A stretch of DNA of 64,000 bases from Synechococcus sp. JA-3-3Ab. GTDB lineage: Bacteria > Cyanobacteriota > Cyanobacteriia > Thermostichales > Thermostichaceae. The notes beneath the pieces are model-generated. The model had not been told where the DNA came from. It ran no database searches and saw only the letters and a list, made by a program, of their open reading frames with translations. Positions 52,079-60,675 of the stretch are shown one piece after another; positions within the stretch are counted from its first letter, which is position 1; each line of letters opens with the position of its first letter. A program made the translations under genes and the position numbers. The stretch covers positions 1,546,501-1,610,500 of the forward strand of contig NC_007775.1 of assembly GCF_000013205.1 (NCBI RefSeq), written 5' to 3'.

Positions 52079-52543
52079 CTACTGGATGGCCAGGAGCTCC
52101 ACTTCAAAGTCCAGGGTGGCGTTGGGAGGGATCACCCCGCCTGCCCCGCGGCTGCCATAGGCCAACTCCGGCGGAATGCGCAAATACCGCTTGCCACCCA
52201 CCCGCATGGTGGCCAGACCTTCCTCCCAGCCACGGATCACCTGCCCTACCCCGTAGGTGAAGGTAAAAGGTTGATTGCGCTTGTAGGAGCTATCGAAGAC
52301 GGTGCCATCCTGCAGCTTGCCCACGTAGTTCACCACCACCGTTTGCCCCGGCTGAGGTGAAGGCCCTGTACCTTCGACAAGGTCGTAGTACTGCAGACCC
52401 GACTCGGTGGTGATAAATTGCTGGGCTTGAGATTGCACAGTAACTGCTGGGTGATCTTTGGCTCGCGACAGAGCCATGGCCGGCTGTCCAGCCCACACCC
52501 CAATCCACAGCAAACCCAGCAACAGCAGCAGCATCTGTTTCAT
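52079..52543 (-). CDS. FKBP-type peptidyl-prolyl cis-trans isomerase, exported
   Basis: 154 residues with a Sec signal ([20 protein letters not shown]), then one FKBP domain: [78 protein letters not shown] and [15 protein letters not shown]. Active-site aromatics and the GWEEGL motif are present. Probably periplasmic or thylakoid-lumenal. Upstream of the folate gene on the same strand. Confidence 0.93.
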   Translation of the reverse strand: MKQMLLLLLGLLWIGVWAGQPAMALSRAKDHPAVTVQSQAQQFITTESGLQYYDLVEGTGPSPQPGQTVVVNYVGKLQDGTVFDSSYKRNQPFTFTYGVGQVIRGWEEGLATMRVGGKRYLRIPPELAYGSRGAGGVIPPNATLDFEVELLAIQ

Positions 52544-52601
52544 CCGTTGGCGTCCCCCCGGTGCCGACTTTTTGCCTCCCCAACAATCTTAGGGGATCCC
52601 C

Positions 52602-53243
52602 TCATCCTATTTCGGCAAATTCGACGATCTGCCCTTGATGGTCGCGCACCCAGAAGACAAAAGGCTTTTCGGAGCGGACGCTGCTGCGGATCCCTTGCTT
52701 GTTGATCCGCTTCAGGAGGGCTTTGAGGGCTTCCCGTTCGTAGGTGGTGTGGCGATAGCGGACGCCGCTGCTGCGACCGGCTGCCGCCCCGTAGGCAGGT
52801 ACAAAGGGAGTTCTGGAGAGACTGCCGTAGGGATCCGTGGTACCGGGGATCACGTGCAGTTGCACGGTGTCGGAGAGCTGATACCAGAGGCCAGCGGTAT
52901 CGAGAGGTGTCGAGGTGGAGCGGGCTTTGGCATCAAGGCGGGAGCTGAGGCCAATATCCGCCGGGAAGTAGGCAGATCCCAGGCTGGAGCCGACCATGCT
53001 TTGCTCATAGCCGTAGTAGTACTGCAGCGGCAGCTCCGCCTCCGGCAGCCTCAAGACCTTTTCGTAAAACCCTCGCGCCTGCTCCAGATCGGGCACGATG
53101 ATGGTGTAAACCCGCGGTGCGCCGCTCAGAAACGTCCACATGGCCCCGCCGTAGGCCGATAGCAGCAAAAACATCAGCCCCTTCGTGGAGAGCAAAACCT
53201 CCAGGGGGATCAGCGGCAGCATCAGTCCAAGGGGGGTTGGCAT
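52602..53243 (-). CDS. VOC (glyoxalase-fold) superfamily protein with membrane anchor
   Basis: 213 residues from the ATG at 53243. An N-terminal hydrophobic segment (LLSTKGLMFLLLSAYGGAMWTFL) precedes a glyoxalase/VOC-like domain: VYTIIVPDLEQARGFYEKVLRLPEAE at the start and FVFWVRDHQGQIVEFAEIG at the end. Glyoxalase I metal ligands are not clearly all present, so enzymatic function is unassigned. Divergent from the CbiG-CobJ gene with about 55 bases between starts. Confidence 0.75.
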   Translation of the reverse strand: MPTPLGLMLPLIPLEVLLSTKGLMFLLLSAYGGAMWTFLSGAPRVYTIIVPDLEQARGFYEKVLRLPEAELPLQYYYGYEQSMVGSSLGSAYFPADIGLSSRLDAKARSTSTPLDTAGLWYQLSDTVQLHVIPGTTDPYGSLSRTPFVPAYGAAAGRSSGVRYRHTTYEREALKALLKRINKQGIRSSVRSEKPFVFWVRDHQGQIVEFAEIG

Positions 53244-53298
53244 TGGCGCTTGTCCATTTGCGGGTGGCTCTGTAGTCAAGTATAGGATCCCTAGGCTG

Positions 53299-55167
53299 AT
53301 GAAGCTTGCCCTGTTTGCCCCCACCCCGCGCGGTCGCCGCTTGGCCCAGGCTCTGCTGTCGCTGCTGCCAGAGGAGTGGATCTGCTGGAGCAAAGCCAAT
53401 CCACAGGGAGAGCCGCTGCCTTGGCCCTGGCAAGCCTATGGGGATCCCAGCCATCCCACAGCGCCCAGATCCCTGGCGGCAGCGGTGGCCCAAACTTGGC
53501 CCCAGGTGCAGGGCTGTCTTTTCATCTTGCCAGTTGGGTCGGTGGTGCGGCTAATTGCCCCCCTCTTGCAGGACAAATACCGGGATCCGGCGGTGGTGGT
53601 GGTGGATGAATCAGGCCGCTGGGCCATTAGCCTCTGCGGGGGACATGTGGGCGGGGCCGATGCGCTGGCGCGGCAGGTGGCGGCTGCTTTGGGAGCCGAG
53701 CCGATCCTCACCTCTGCCTCCGAAGGGCTGGGGATCCCGCCTGTGGATGTGTTGGGGCATCCCTACGGCTGGCGGCGGGGCAGTGGCGATTGGAACGGGG
53801 TAGCTGCTGCCCTGACGCGGGGAGAGCCGGTGGCCGTAGAGCAAACCTGCGGCACGCAGCTCTGGCAGCGGGCCTGGCCAGCGGATCATCTTCTTTTGAC
53901 TACGGCTCCCGACCAAGCAGTGGCCCAGATCCGGATTGGGGAATACACAACGCCTTGCCCCCACATCCCCACCGTCCACTGGCATCCGCGGGTGCTGTGG
54001 GTGGGGGTGGGCTGCGAGCGGGGCACCAGCCGCGCCTGGCTGGAGGGATCCCTGCGGCGCCTGTTGCAAAACCAGGGGCTGGCCCTCGAGGCCGTTGCCG
54101 GCTTGGCCACTCTGGAGCTGAAACGGGATGAGGCGGGGCTCTTGGAGCTGGCCCAGGCCCATGGCTGGCCCATCCAGTTTTTCTCCGCCGCGGCCCTGGC
54201 AGGGATCCCGGTTCCCCACCCTTCAGAGGCGGTGCGGCAGGCGGTGGGCACCCCTTCGGTGGCGGAGGCGGCTGCTCTTTTGGCGGCCCAGCGCTGGTCG
54301 GGAGAGGACAATCCAGCCCAGGGGAGAGCCACCCTTGTCTGCCCCAAGCAGATCTTCACCTCAGAAAGCGAGGGAGCTTGTACCCTGGCCATTGCCCGCG
54401 CCGCCCGCGAGTATTCCCCTCGCGCCGGGCACCTGTGGCTAATTGGCATCGGCCCTGGGGATCCCGCCCAATTGACCTTGGCCGCCCGCCTGGCCCTGGC
54501 CCAAGCCGAGGTGGTGATTGGCTACCAGCTTTACCTGGACTTGGTGGCGCCCCTCCTGCACCCCGGCCAGATTTGCGAAGCCTTTCCCATCACCCAGGAG
54601 GTGCAGCGGGCGCAGCGCGCCATCGCCCTGGCCCAGCAGGGGCTGCAGGTGGCGGTGATCTCTTCGGGGGATGCGGGGATCTACGGCATGGCCGGCCTGG
54701 TGCTGGAGTACTTGGCCCGCAGCGGCTGGGATGGGATCCGCCCCTCCCTGGAGGTGCTGCCGGGGATCTCCGCCCTTCAAGCTGCTGCCGCTCGCCTAGG
54801 AGCCCCTCTCATGCAGGATTTTTGCGCTATTTCCCTCTCGGATCGCCTCACCCCCTGGCCGGCCATCGAGCAACGCCTGCAGGCGGCTGCCCAGGCCGAC
54901 TTTGTGGTGGCCCTGTATAACCCCCGCTCGCGGCAGCGGTTGGATCCCTTCCTCAAGGCGCTGCAGATCTTTCGCCGGGCCCGCCCCACCCACACCCCGG
55001 TGGCGGTGGCCCGCAACCTCTACCGTCCCGGCGAGGCCATCCACCTCACCACGCTAGGGGAGTTGGATCCTGAGCAGGTGGACATGTTTACCCTGGTCTT
55101 GATCGGCAGCTCGCAGACCTTTCGCTACGGCAGCCGGCTGATCACTCCCCGCGGCTACCGCTTGTGA
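53299..55167 (+). CDS. cobJ: Fusion of cobalt-precorrin-5A hydrolase (CbiG) and precorrin-3B C17-methyltransferase (CobJ/CbiH)
   Basis: 622 residues. Part 1 (about 1-370) is CbiG-like: LFILPVGSVVRLIAPLL, VVDESGRWAISLCGGHVGGADALARQVA, and LWVGVGCERGTSRAWLEGSLRRLL; it opens the delta-lactone of cobalt-precorrin-5A. Part 2 (about 375-620) is a SAM methyltransferase: LWLIGIGPGDPAQLTLAARLALAQAEVVIGY, VAVISSGDAGIYGMAG, and ALYNPRSRQRLDPF. Both act in corrinoid ring contraction. ATG 53299 begins MKLALFAPTPRG; the frame to 53185 is antisense to the divergent gene start. Confidence 0.93.
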   Translation: MKLALFAPTPRGRRLAQALLSLLPEEWICWSKANPQGEPLPWPWQAYGDPSHPTAPRSLAAAVAQTWPQVQGCLFILPVGSVVRLIAPLLQDKYRDPAVVVVDESGRWAISLCGGHVGGADALARQVAAALGAEPILTSASEGLGIPPVDVLGHPYGWRRGSGDWNGVAAALTRGEPVAVEQTCGTQLWQRAWPADHLLLTTAPDQAVAQIRIGEYTTPCPHIPTVHWHPRVLWVGVGCERGTSRAWLEGSLRRLLQNQGLALEAVAGLATLELKRDEAGLLELAQAHGWPIQFFSAAALAGIPVPHPSEAVRQAVGTPSVAEAAALLAAQRWSGEDNPAQGRATLVCPKQIFTSESEGACTLAIARAAREYSPRAGHLWLIGIGPGDPAQLTLAARLALAQAEVVIGYQLYLDLVAPLLHPGQICEAFPITQEVQRAQRAIALAQQGLQVAVISSGDAGIYGMAGLVLEYLARSGWDGIRPSLEVLPGISALQAAAARLGAPLMQDFCAISLSDRLTPWPAIEQRLQAAAQADFVVALYNPRSRQRLDPFLKALQIFRRARPTHTPVAVARNLYRPGEAIHLTTLGELDPEQVDMFTLVLIGSSQTFRYGSRLITPRGYRL

Positions 55168-55597
55168 TGAACCCACCTGATGGCCGTTGGATTTCGATTC
55201 AAAACACCGTGAGATGGCGGGGATCCAACTGCAGCCACCAGGGGGATCCCCAAGCTTCCACCTCGTGCCACACCTCGGCTTGCAGGCGATAGTCCTGGCT
55301 GTGGTCAGGAGGGCTGCCCAGCCTAAAGAGGAGAATCAATCGGTGAGGGGTCTCACTCCCCCTGGCGCCAATCCGCGATAGCCCCAGCCGGGGTCTGGGC
55401 AAGGTATTCGGAGCGCCGCCATTTTCTGTCCAAAAGAACCGGGAGCTCAAAGAATCTAAGGGCGCCGCCTGCTTGCCTAGGCAGAGGCAGAAGCTGTGTC
55501 CAAGTGGGGAGAGACGCTGCCGCTGGAAAACTCCTAATATTATATTGGACTGTAGCTGTTCATTAAAAAATGCTTAACTACTTGTTGCAAGCAGCAG
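55168..55597. other. 430-base region between cobJ and ndhF
   Basis: No firmly supported gene. One minus-strand frame is possible (55199-55450). The 3' third (about 55525-55585) is an AT-rich stretch with ATATTATATTGG and TTAAAAAATG runs that probably carries the ndhF promoter. I see no recognised regulator consensus. Confidence 0.5.
55199..55450 (-). CDS. Possible small protein (83 aa), low confidence
   Basis: Not recognised. The C-terminal half reads like a real protein: HRLILLFRLGSPPDHSQDYR, LQAEVWHEVEAWGSPWWLQL. The first 35 residues are low-complexity and have no obvious ribosome-binding site. It may be a truncated remnant or a small gene with a different start. Convergent with cobJ. Confidence 0.35.
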   Translation of the reverse strand: MSSRFFWTENGGAPNTLPRPRLGLSRIGARGSETPHRLILLFRLGSPPDHSQDYRLQAEVWHEVEAWGSPWWLQLDPRHLTVF

Positions 55598-57457
55598 ATG
55601 GCGGGTTTTGAAGACTGGGCAATTGGGCCAGAGAGCGCCTGGTGTCTCCCCTTTTATGGCTGGGTAGGGACAGCGCTGGCTCTTCCTTGGGCCGCTGGCT
55701 GGATCAAGCGCAGTGGCCCACGTCCGGCAGCCTACCTCAATATCCTGCTGACCTTTGCGGCCCTTGCTCATAGCTTTTGGCTGTTGCGACAAGTTTGGGG
55801 TCGGGATCCCCAGCTCCTGAACTACCTCTGGTTTCGGGTGGCCGATTTGGACTTGTCCCTGGCTTTGGAGGTCTCGCCTCTGACGCTGGGGGCGGTGGTC
55901 TGGGTAAGCGGCTTGAGCTTGCTGGCCCAGATCTACGCCCTGGGGTACCTGGACAAGGATTGGGGGTTGGGCCGCTTTGCCGCCCTGATGGGCTTTTTTG
56001 AGGGGGGGATGACGGGGATCGCCCTCAGCGATTCGCTGTTTCTCAGCTACGCGCTGCTGGAGATGCTCACGCTTTCCACCTACTTATTGGTGGGCTTTTG
56101 GTACGCCCAGCCGCTGGTGGTCACGGCGGCGCGGGATGCTTTTCTCACCAAACGGGTGGGAGACCTGCTGCTGTTGATGGGGGTGGTGGCGGTTTCCAAT
56201 TTCTCCGGCTCCTTGACCTTTTCCGGCCTGCGCGATTGGGCGGCTACGGCCAGCTTGGATCCAACTTGGGCGGCCTTGATGGGGTTGGCTTTGATTGCCG
56301 GGCCGCTGGGCAAGTGCGCCCAGTTCCCGCTGCACCTGTGGCTGGATGAGGCCATGGAGGCGCCCAACCCGGCTTCGATCCTGCGCAACTCGGCAGTGGT
56401 GGCCGCTGGAGCTTTTGTCCTCATCAAGCTGCAGCCAGTCTTGGCCCTCTCCCCTTTCACGGATGGGGTGCTGGTGGCCATCGGCACCATCACAGCCGTA
56501 GGGGGATCCCTGGTGGCCTTGGCGCAAATCGATCTCAAGCGCACCTTCTCCTATTCCACCAGCGCCTACCTGGGCCTGGTGTTTGGGGCGGTGGGGACGG
56601 GGCAGCCGGATTTGGCGCTGGAGCTGCTGCTGCTGCACGGCCTGGCCAAGGCGCTGCTGTTTATGGGGGTGGGATCCCTCATCTACACCACTTCTACCCA
56701 AGATCTGACGGAGCTGGGGGGCCTAGGGGGCCGCATGCCGGCTACGGTGGCCGCCTTTGCTGTGGGATCCCTGGGGATGGTGGCCCTCTTGCCCCTGGGG
56801 TGCTTTTGGATCCTAATCCGCCTGGCGCTGGTGTACAGCGCCCTGCAGCCGGCCCTGTTGGGGGTGTTGCTGCTGATGAATGGGCTGACGGCTTTGAACC
56901 TGGCGCGGGTGTTTGGCCTGGTCTTCTTGGGATCCCCGCAGCCCAAGACGCGCCGTGCCCCTGAGGTGGGCTGGCCGATGGCCCTGCCCATGGTCATTCT
57001 GACGGTGCAGAACCTGCTCATGCCCTGGCTGTTTTGGCGCTGGGGGCTTTATCCCGGTTGGATCCCAGAGCTGCAGCAGATGGCGGCTCTGCTGGCGGCC
57101 TCGGGTTTGCTGGGGGCCGGTGTTGGTGCTTGGCTGTACTGGGGGGGCCGGCGGCGGCTGCGCCTACCCTGGCCGGAGCTGCAGGATCTGTTGGCGCAGG
57201 ATTTCTACACCGGGCAGCTCTACCAGGCTTTGGTGGTGCAGCCGGTCGGCGCCCTTTCCCGCGGACTGGAGTGGCTGGATCGCAACGGGGTGGATGGCCT
57301 GGTGAACGGAGTGAGCCTGGCTTTTTGGTTTAGCGGCGAAGCCCTCAAGTACACCCTGTCGGGGCGGATGCAGCTCTACGTGTTGCTCATTGTCATCGGG
57401 GTCGTGGTGGTTACCGCTTGGCTGCTGCGCTCGCCCCTGGTGGGATTGGCCTATTGA
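55598..57457 (+). CDS. ndhF: NAD(P)H-quinone oxidoreductase subunit NdhF, CO2-uptake type
   Basis: 619 residues, about 15-16 membrane helices. Distal proton-pumping subunit of an NDH-1 complex in the thylakoid membrane. Seen: the proton-channel core LGKCAQFPLHLWLDEAMEAPNPASILRNSAVVAAGAFVL, KRTFSYSTSAYLGLVFGAVG and HGLAKALLFMGVGSLIY. The downstream ndhD and CO2-hydration gene mark it as an NdhF3/NdhF4-type subunit; the absence of a cupS-like gene favours the constitutive NdhF4 set. The C-terminal transverse helix region is short. Confidence 0.9.
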   Translation: MAGFEDWAIGPESAWCLPFYGWVGTALALPWAAGWIKRSGPRPAAYLNILLTFAALAHSFWLLRQVWGRDPQLLNYLWFRVADLDLSLALEVSPLTLGAVVWVSGLSLLAQIYALGYLDKDWGLGRFAALMGFFEGGMTGIALSDSLFLSYALLEMLTLSTYLLVGFWYAQPLVVTAARDAFLTKRVGDLLLLMGVVAVSNFSGSLTFSGLRDWAATASLDPTWAALMGLALIAGPLGKCAQFPLHLWLDEAMEAPNPASILRNSAVVAAGAFVLIKLQPVLALSPFTDGVLVAIGTITAVGGSLVALAQIDLKRTFSYSTSAYLGLVFGAVGTGQPDLALELLLLHGLAKALLFMGVGSLIYTTSTQDLTELGGLGGRMPATVAAFAVGSLGMVALLPLGCFWILIRLALVYSALQPALLGVLLLMNGLTALNLARVFGLVFLGSPQPKTRRAPEVGWPMALPMVILTVQNLLMPWLFWRWGLYPGWIPELQQMAALLAASGLLGAGVGAWLYWGGRRRLRLPWPELQDLLAQDFYTGQLYQALVVQPVGALSRGLEWLDRNGVDGLVNGVSLAFWFSGEALKYTLSGRMQLYVLLIVIGVVVVTAWLLRSPLVGLAY

Positions 57458-57470
57458 GACGGGAGGAACC

Positions 57471-58988
57471 ATGCTCAGCCTTCTAATCGGGATCCCCCTA
57501 TTGGGTGGCCTGCTGGTGGGGCTGATCCCCGAGCAAGCGGGGAAGGGCCTGCACCGAAGTTTGGCCTTGGGCTTCGGCCTGGCTTGGTTGGGGCTGAGCT
57601 TGGGGCTGCTGCTGCAGTTTGATCCCCAAGCGCAAGGGATCCAGATGGCCGAACAGATGGCCTGGATCCCGCAGTTGGGCCTGGTTTACGAGCTGGGGGT
57701 GGACGGGATCTCCCTGCCGCTAGTGGTGATGACCGGCTTGCTGGTATTGATTGCCCTCTGGGCCAGCGGCCCGGTGGAGCGGCCCCGCCTCTACTACAGC
57801 TTGGTGTTGCTGCTAGCAGCCGCCATTGTGGGGGCTTTTCTGGCCCAGAACTTGCTGCTGTTTTTCTTGTTCTACGAAGTCGAGCTAATTCCCCTTTATC
57901 TGCTGATTGCCATCTGGGGCGGGCCGCGGCGCACCTATGCCGCCACCAAGTTTTTGGTCTACACCGCCCTCTCGGGGGTGCTTCTGCTGATTGGCTTTTT
58001 CGGCCTCAGTTGGCTGAGCGACGCCCACAGTTTTACCTACACCGTTTTGCAGGCCCACCCCTTGCCGCTGCTGCCCCAGATTCTCATCCTCATTCCCATC
58101 CTGCTGGGGCTGGCCATCAAGATCCCCTTGGTGCCCTTCCACACCTGGCTGCCGGACGCCCACGTGGAGGCTTCCACCCCCATTTCTGTGCTCTTGGCGG
58201 GGCTCTTGCTCAAGTTGGGCACCTATGGCCTGGTGCGCTTTGGCCTGCAGCTTTTGCCCGATGCCTGGGAGCAAGCCGGGCCGTGGCTGGCCAGTTGGGC
58301 GGTGGCCAATGTGCTGTATGGATCCCTGAACGCCTTGGTGCAGCAAGACATGAAAAAGCTGGTGGCCTACAGCTCCATTGCCCACATGGGCTACATTCTC
58401 CTGGGCACGGCGGCGGCCACCCCCCTCTCCTTGGTGGGATCCGTCTTCCAGATGGTGAGCCATGGGCTGATTTCCTCGCTGCTGTTTTTGCTGGTGGGTG
58501 CTGTCTACGCCAACACCGGCACGCGGGATCTCAAGCGGCTGCGGGGATTGCTCAACCCAGAACGCGGCCTGCCACTTGTTGGCAGCTTGATGGTGTTGGG
58601 GGTGATGGCCAGCGGCGGCACGCCCGGCCTGGTGGGCTTTATTGCCGAGTTCACCCTCTTTCGGGGCAGCTTCCCCGTCTTCCCCCTGCAGACGTTGCTG
58701 TGCATGGTGGGGACGGGATTGACGGCGGCCTACTTTTTGCTGATGGTGAACCGCGTCTTTTTCGGGCGCCTCTCGGAAGTGGCCATTGCCATGCAACGAC
58801 GCGCCACGGGAGAACGCCTGCCTGCTGTAGTTTTGGCCTCGCTGGTGGTGGTGCTTGGCCTCCAGCCTGCCTGGGCAACCCACTGGGTGGAGTCCACCGC
58901 CGCCCATTTGGCCAAGCCGGCGGCCCTCAATCTTGCCGAAGCAGGCGGGCCGACCACTGCTTTCGAGCCTGGGTTCTCTTCGTTGTGA
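57471..58988 (+). CDS. ndhD: NAD(P)H-quinone oxidoreductase subunit NdhD, CO2-uptake type
   Basis: 505 residues, about 14 membrane helices. Antiporter-like proton-pumping subunit. Seen: FFLFYEVELIPLYLLIAIWGG with the key glutamate, PHTWLPDAHVEASTPISVLLAGLLLKLGTYGLVRF, and AYSSIAHMGYILLG. Start ATG 57471 with GGGAGGAACC just upstream, 13 bases after ndhF. Likely NdhD4 (or NdhD3) by context. The C-terminus beyond about 470 is Ala-rich. Confidence 0.92.
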   Translation: MLSLLIGIPLLGGLLVGLIPEQAGKGLHRSLALGFGLAWLGLSLGLLLQFDPQAQGIQMAEQMAWIPQLGLVYELGVDGISLPLVVMTGLLVLIALWASGPVERPRLYYSLVLLLAAAIVGAFLAQNLLLFFLFYEVELIPLYLLIAIWGGPRRTYAATKFLVYTALSGVLLLIGFFGLSWLSDAHSFTYTVLQAHPLPLLPQILILIPILLGLAIKIPLVPFHTWLPDAHVEASTPISVLLAGLLLKLGTYGLVRFGLQLLPDAWEQAGPWLASWAVANVLYGSLNALVQQDMKKLVAYSSIAHMGYILLGTAAATPLSLVGSVFQMVSHGLISSLLFLLVGAVYANTGTRDLKRLRGLLNPERGLPLVGSLMVLGVMASGGTPGLVGFIAEFTLFRGSFPVFPLQTLLCMVGTGLTAAYFLLMVNRVFFGRLSEVAIAMQRRATGERLPAVVLASLVVVLGLQPAWATHWVESTAAHLAKPAALNLAEAGGPTTAFEPGFSSL

Positions 58989-59041
58989 CGATTTAGTGAT
59001 ACGACTGAGTTTTTGTTGTTGTCTCAACCCCTCCTTCTCCC

Positions 59042-60301
59042 ATGACGGCCACCCTTGTTCCCGCTCCTTCCTGTTTCTTTCTGGCTGGCTTAGATCCTCT
59101 AGAGCAACGGCGACTGGCTCCCATCGTCCAACGCCTAGAAGCAGGGGGAGCCCTTGTGCCGGATTCTTCCAGCAACCGGCTGGAGGTCATCGGCATCCTC
59201 CACAGCTACGGCCAGGTGCTGGATGCCTACTCCCAGAATTTGATCTTCATAGCCGACCACCAATTTTTGGAGCTCTTCCCAGTTTTTAAGTACTTCAACG
59301 GCGAAATCACCCTGGGCAAATGGCTGCGCTACCTCTGGCATGACCGCATCAACTACGAGTTTGCCGAATACTGCATGAAAGCCATGCTCTGGCATGGAGG
59401 GGGAGGCCTCGATCGCTATCTGGATACTCCCGAATTTGTCGAGCGGGCCAAGGTGGCCATCCGGGCCAAGTTCCGCTTCAACCCCCTTCTGCAGGGCCTC
59501 AACTTCCTCTGCCCCGACTTTGCGCTGGAACAGGTGCGCATGCTGGCCATGTACAGCGGCCTGGGCCAGTTCTGGCGGGTGATGAGCGATATCTTCCTGG
59601 CCTTGGCCAAGCGCCGCGAGAGCGAACCGCAGCTCACGCTTCCCGACGTAGTAGCCCACATTCAGCAGGGGTTGGTGGCAGCTGCCAACAAGCCCATCAC
59701 CTACGCCCCCTGCATCTGGGGCCGCCGCTACGAGATCATCCCCCTGTCGGCGGGGCTGACCTTCCTGCCCGATACGGCCCTGCCCTACGTGGAAGCTGTG
59801 TTTTTCCGCTCCTTTCCCTTCATGGGCACCGTCTCCTACAATGCCCAGGCCCACCAGATCCCGGCCGAGCAGGCGGACTTCGCCTACGGCGCTTTGTATG
59901 CCGATCCGCTGCCGGTGGGGAGCGCCGGGATCCCCCCTACTCTCTTGATGCAGGATATGATGCGCCACCTGCCTGGCTATTTGCGGGAGCACTACCGCCG
60001 CCAGCCGCGCGGGGAAGATGACCTGCGGGTGAAAATCTGCCTCAGCTTCCAAAAGGCCATGTTCTGTGTTACCACCGCCGCCCTGCGGGCCCTTGCCCCC
60101 TTTCCTCTGGAAACCCAGGATCCCCAGCAGCAGTTGGCCAATCGCGAGTTTCTCGCCCCCTGGCTGCAGCGGCTGCTGGGATCCCGCCTGCTGAGGGTAC
60201 AAGAAGAAGTTGACACTCCCACCCAGCGGATTCTTACGCAGCCCAAGATGGACTCGCGAAGGCGCTGTCAAGACGCCCCTAGACAGTCCTTTGAGGCATA
60301 A
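59042..60301 (+). CDS. CO2 hydration protein (CupA/CupB, ChpY/ChpX family)
   Basis: 419 residues. Hydrophilic, NDH-1-associated subunit that converts CO2 to bicarbonate using energy from the pump subunits. Seen: VIGILHSYGQVLDAYSQNLIFIADHQFLELFPVFKYFNGEITLGKWLRYLWHDRINYEFAEYCMKAMLWHGGG and YAPCIWGRRYEIIPLSAG. Metal-ligand-type His/Cys residues are present. Without a cupS-like gene after it, CupB/ChpX of the low-affinity constitutive system is more likely than CupA. Its C-terminal ~20 residues are non-conserved. Confidence 0.9.
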   Translation: MTATLVPAPSCFFLAGLDPLEQRRLAPIVQRLEAGGALVPDSSSNRLEVIGILHSYGQVLDAYSQNLIFIADHQFLELFPVFKYFNGEITLGKWLRYLWHDRINYEFAEYCMKAMLWHGGGGLDRYLDTPEFVERAKVAIRAKFRFNPLLQGLNFLCPDFALEQVRMLAMYSGLGQFWRVMSDIFLALAKRRESEPQLTLPDVVAHIQQGLVAAANKPITYAPCIWGRRYEIIPLSAGLTFLPDTALPYVEAVFFRSFPFMGTVSYNAQAHQIPAEQADFAYGALYADPLPVGSAGIPPTLLMQDMMRHLPGYLREHYRRQPRGEDDLRVKICLSFQKAMFCVTTAALRALAPFPLETQDPQQQLANREFLAPWLQRLLGSRLLRVQEEVDTPTQRILTQPKMDSRRRCQDAPRQSFEA

Positions 60302-60440
60302 CCTCAAAGTTCTGCTTACTTCGGACTTAAGTTCCTCCAGGTTAGTTATTGCCGCGCGGGTTTTGCACCGCAGTAGGTTGTTTTCCTGGAGAAGCTCTGT
60401 ACTAACTATGAAGCAACTAAAGTGGCTCAAGGGCTTTTTC

Positions 60441-60462
60441 GCCCCGCACTCAAGTACGGGGC
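60441..60462. repeat. GC-rich hairpin in the cup-tRNA gap
   Basis: GCCCCG (60441-60446) pairs with CGGGGC (60457-60462); inner ACT/AGT can extend the stem across one mismatch. No T-run follows on either strand, so a terminator role is doubtful. The remaining 272-base gap 60302-60573 shows no gene; a TACAAT-like -10 (about 60546-60551) precedes the tRNA. Confidence 0.55.
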
Positions 60463-60573
60463 TACCAAGCTATTGTCGATGCCTAGCGAACCCGAGCGCT
60501 GTTGCCGTTGGCTGCAGCAAGTGGAAGCGGGATCCCATTTTCGGATACAATGTTTTGTCCGATTGAGGAGTAG

Positions 60574-60645
<72 letters not shown>

Positions 60646-60675
60646 CTCAAACCTGACATCCCCAGCGGGACCCGC

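Noticed and set aside
57885-59027. 380-codon frame on the minus strand
   Set aside because: Antisense to ndhD; Gln/His/Arg-rich composition, no motif.
59135-60430. 431-codon frame on the minus strand
   Set aside because: Antisense shadow of the CO2-hydration gene with Gln/His/Gly-rich composition typical of such mirrors.
60210-60566. 118-codon frame running from the cup gene 3' end to the tRNA
   Set aside because: Overlaps the cup coding end out of frame, crosses the hairpin and the probable tRNA promoter; Ser/Arg-rich and motif-free.
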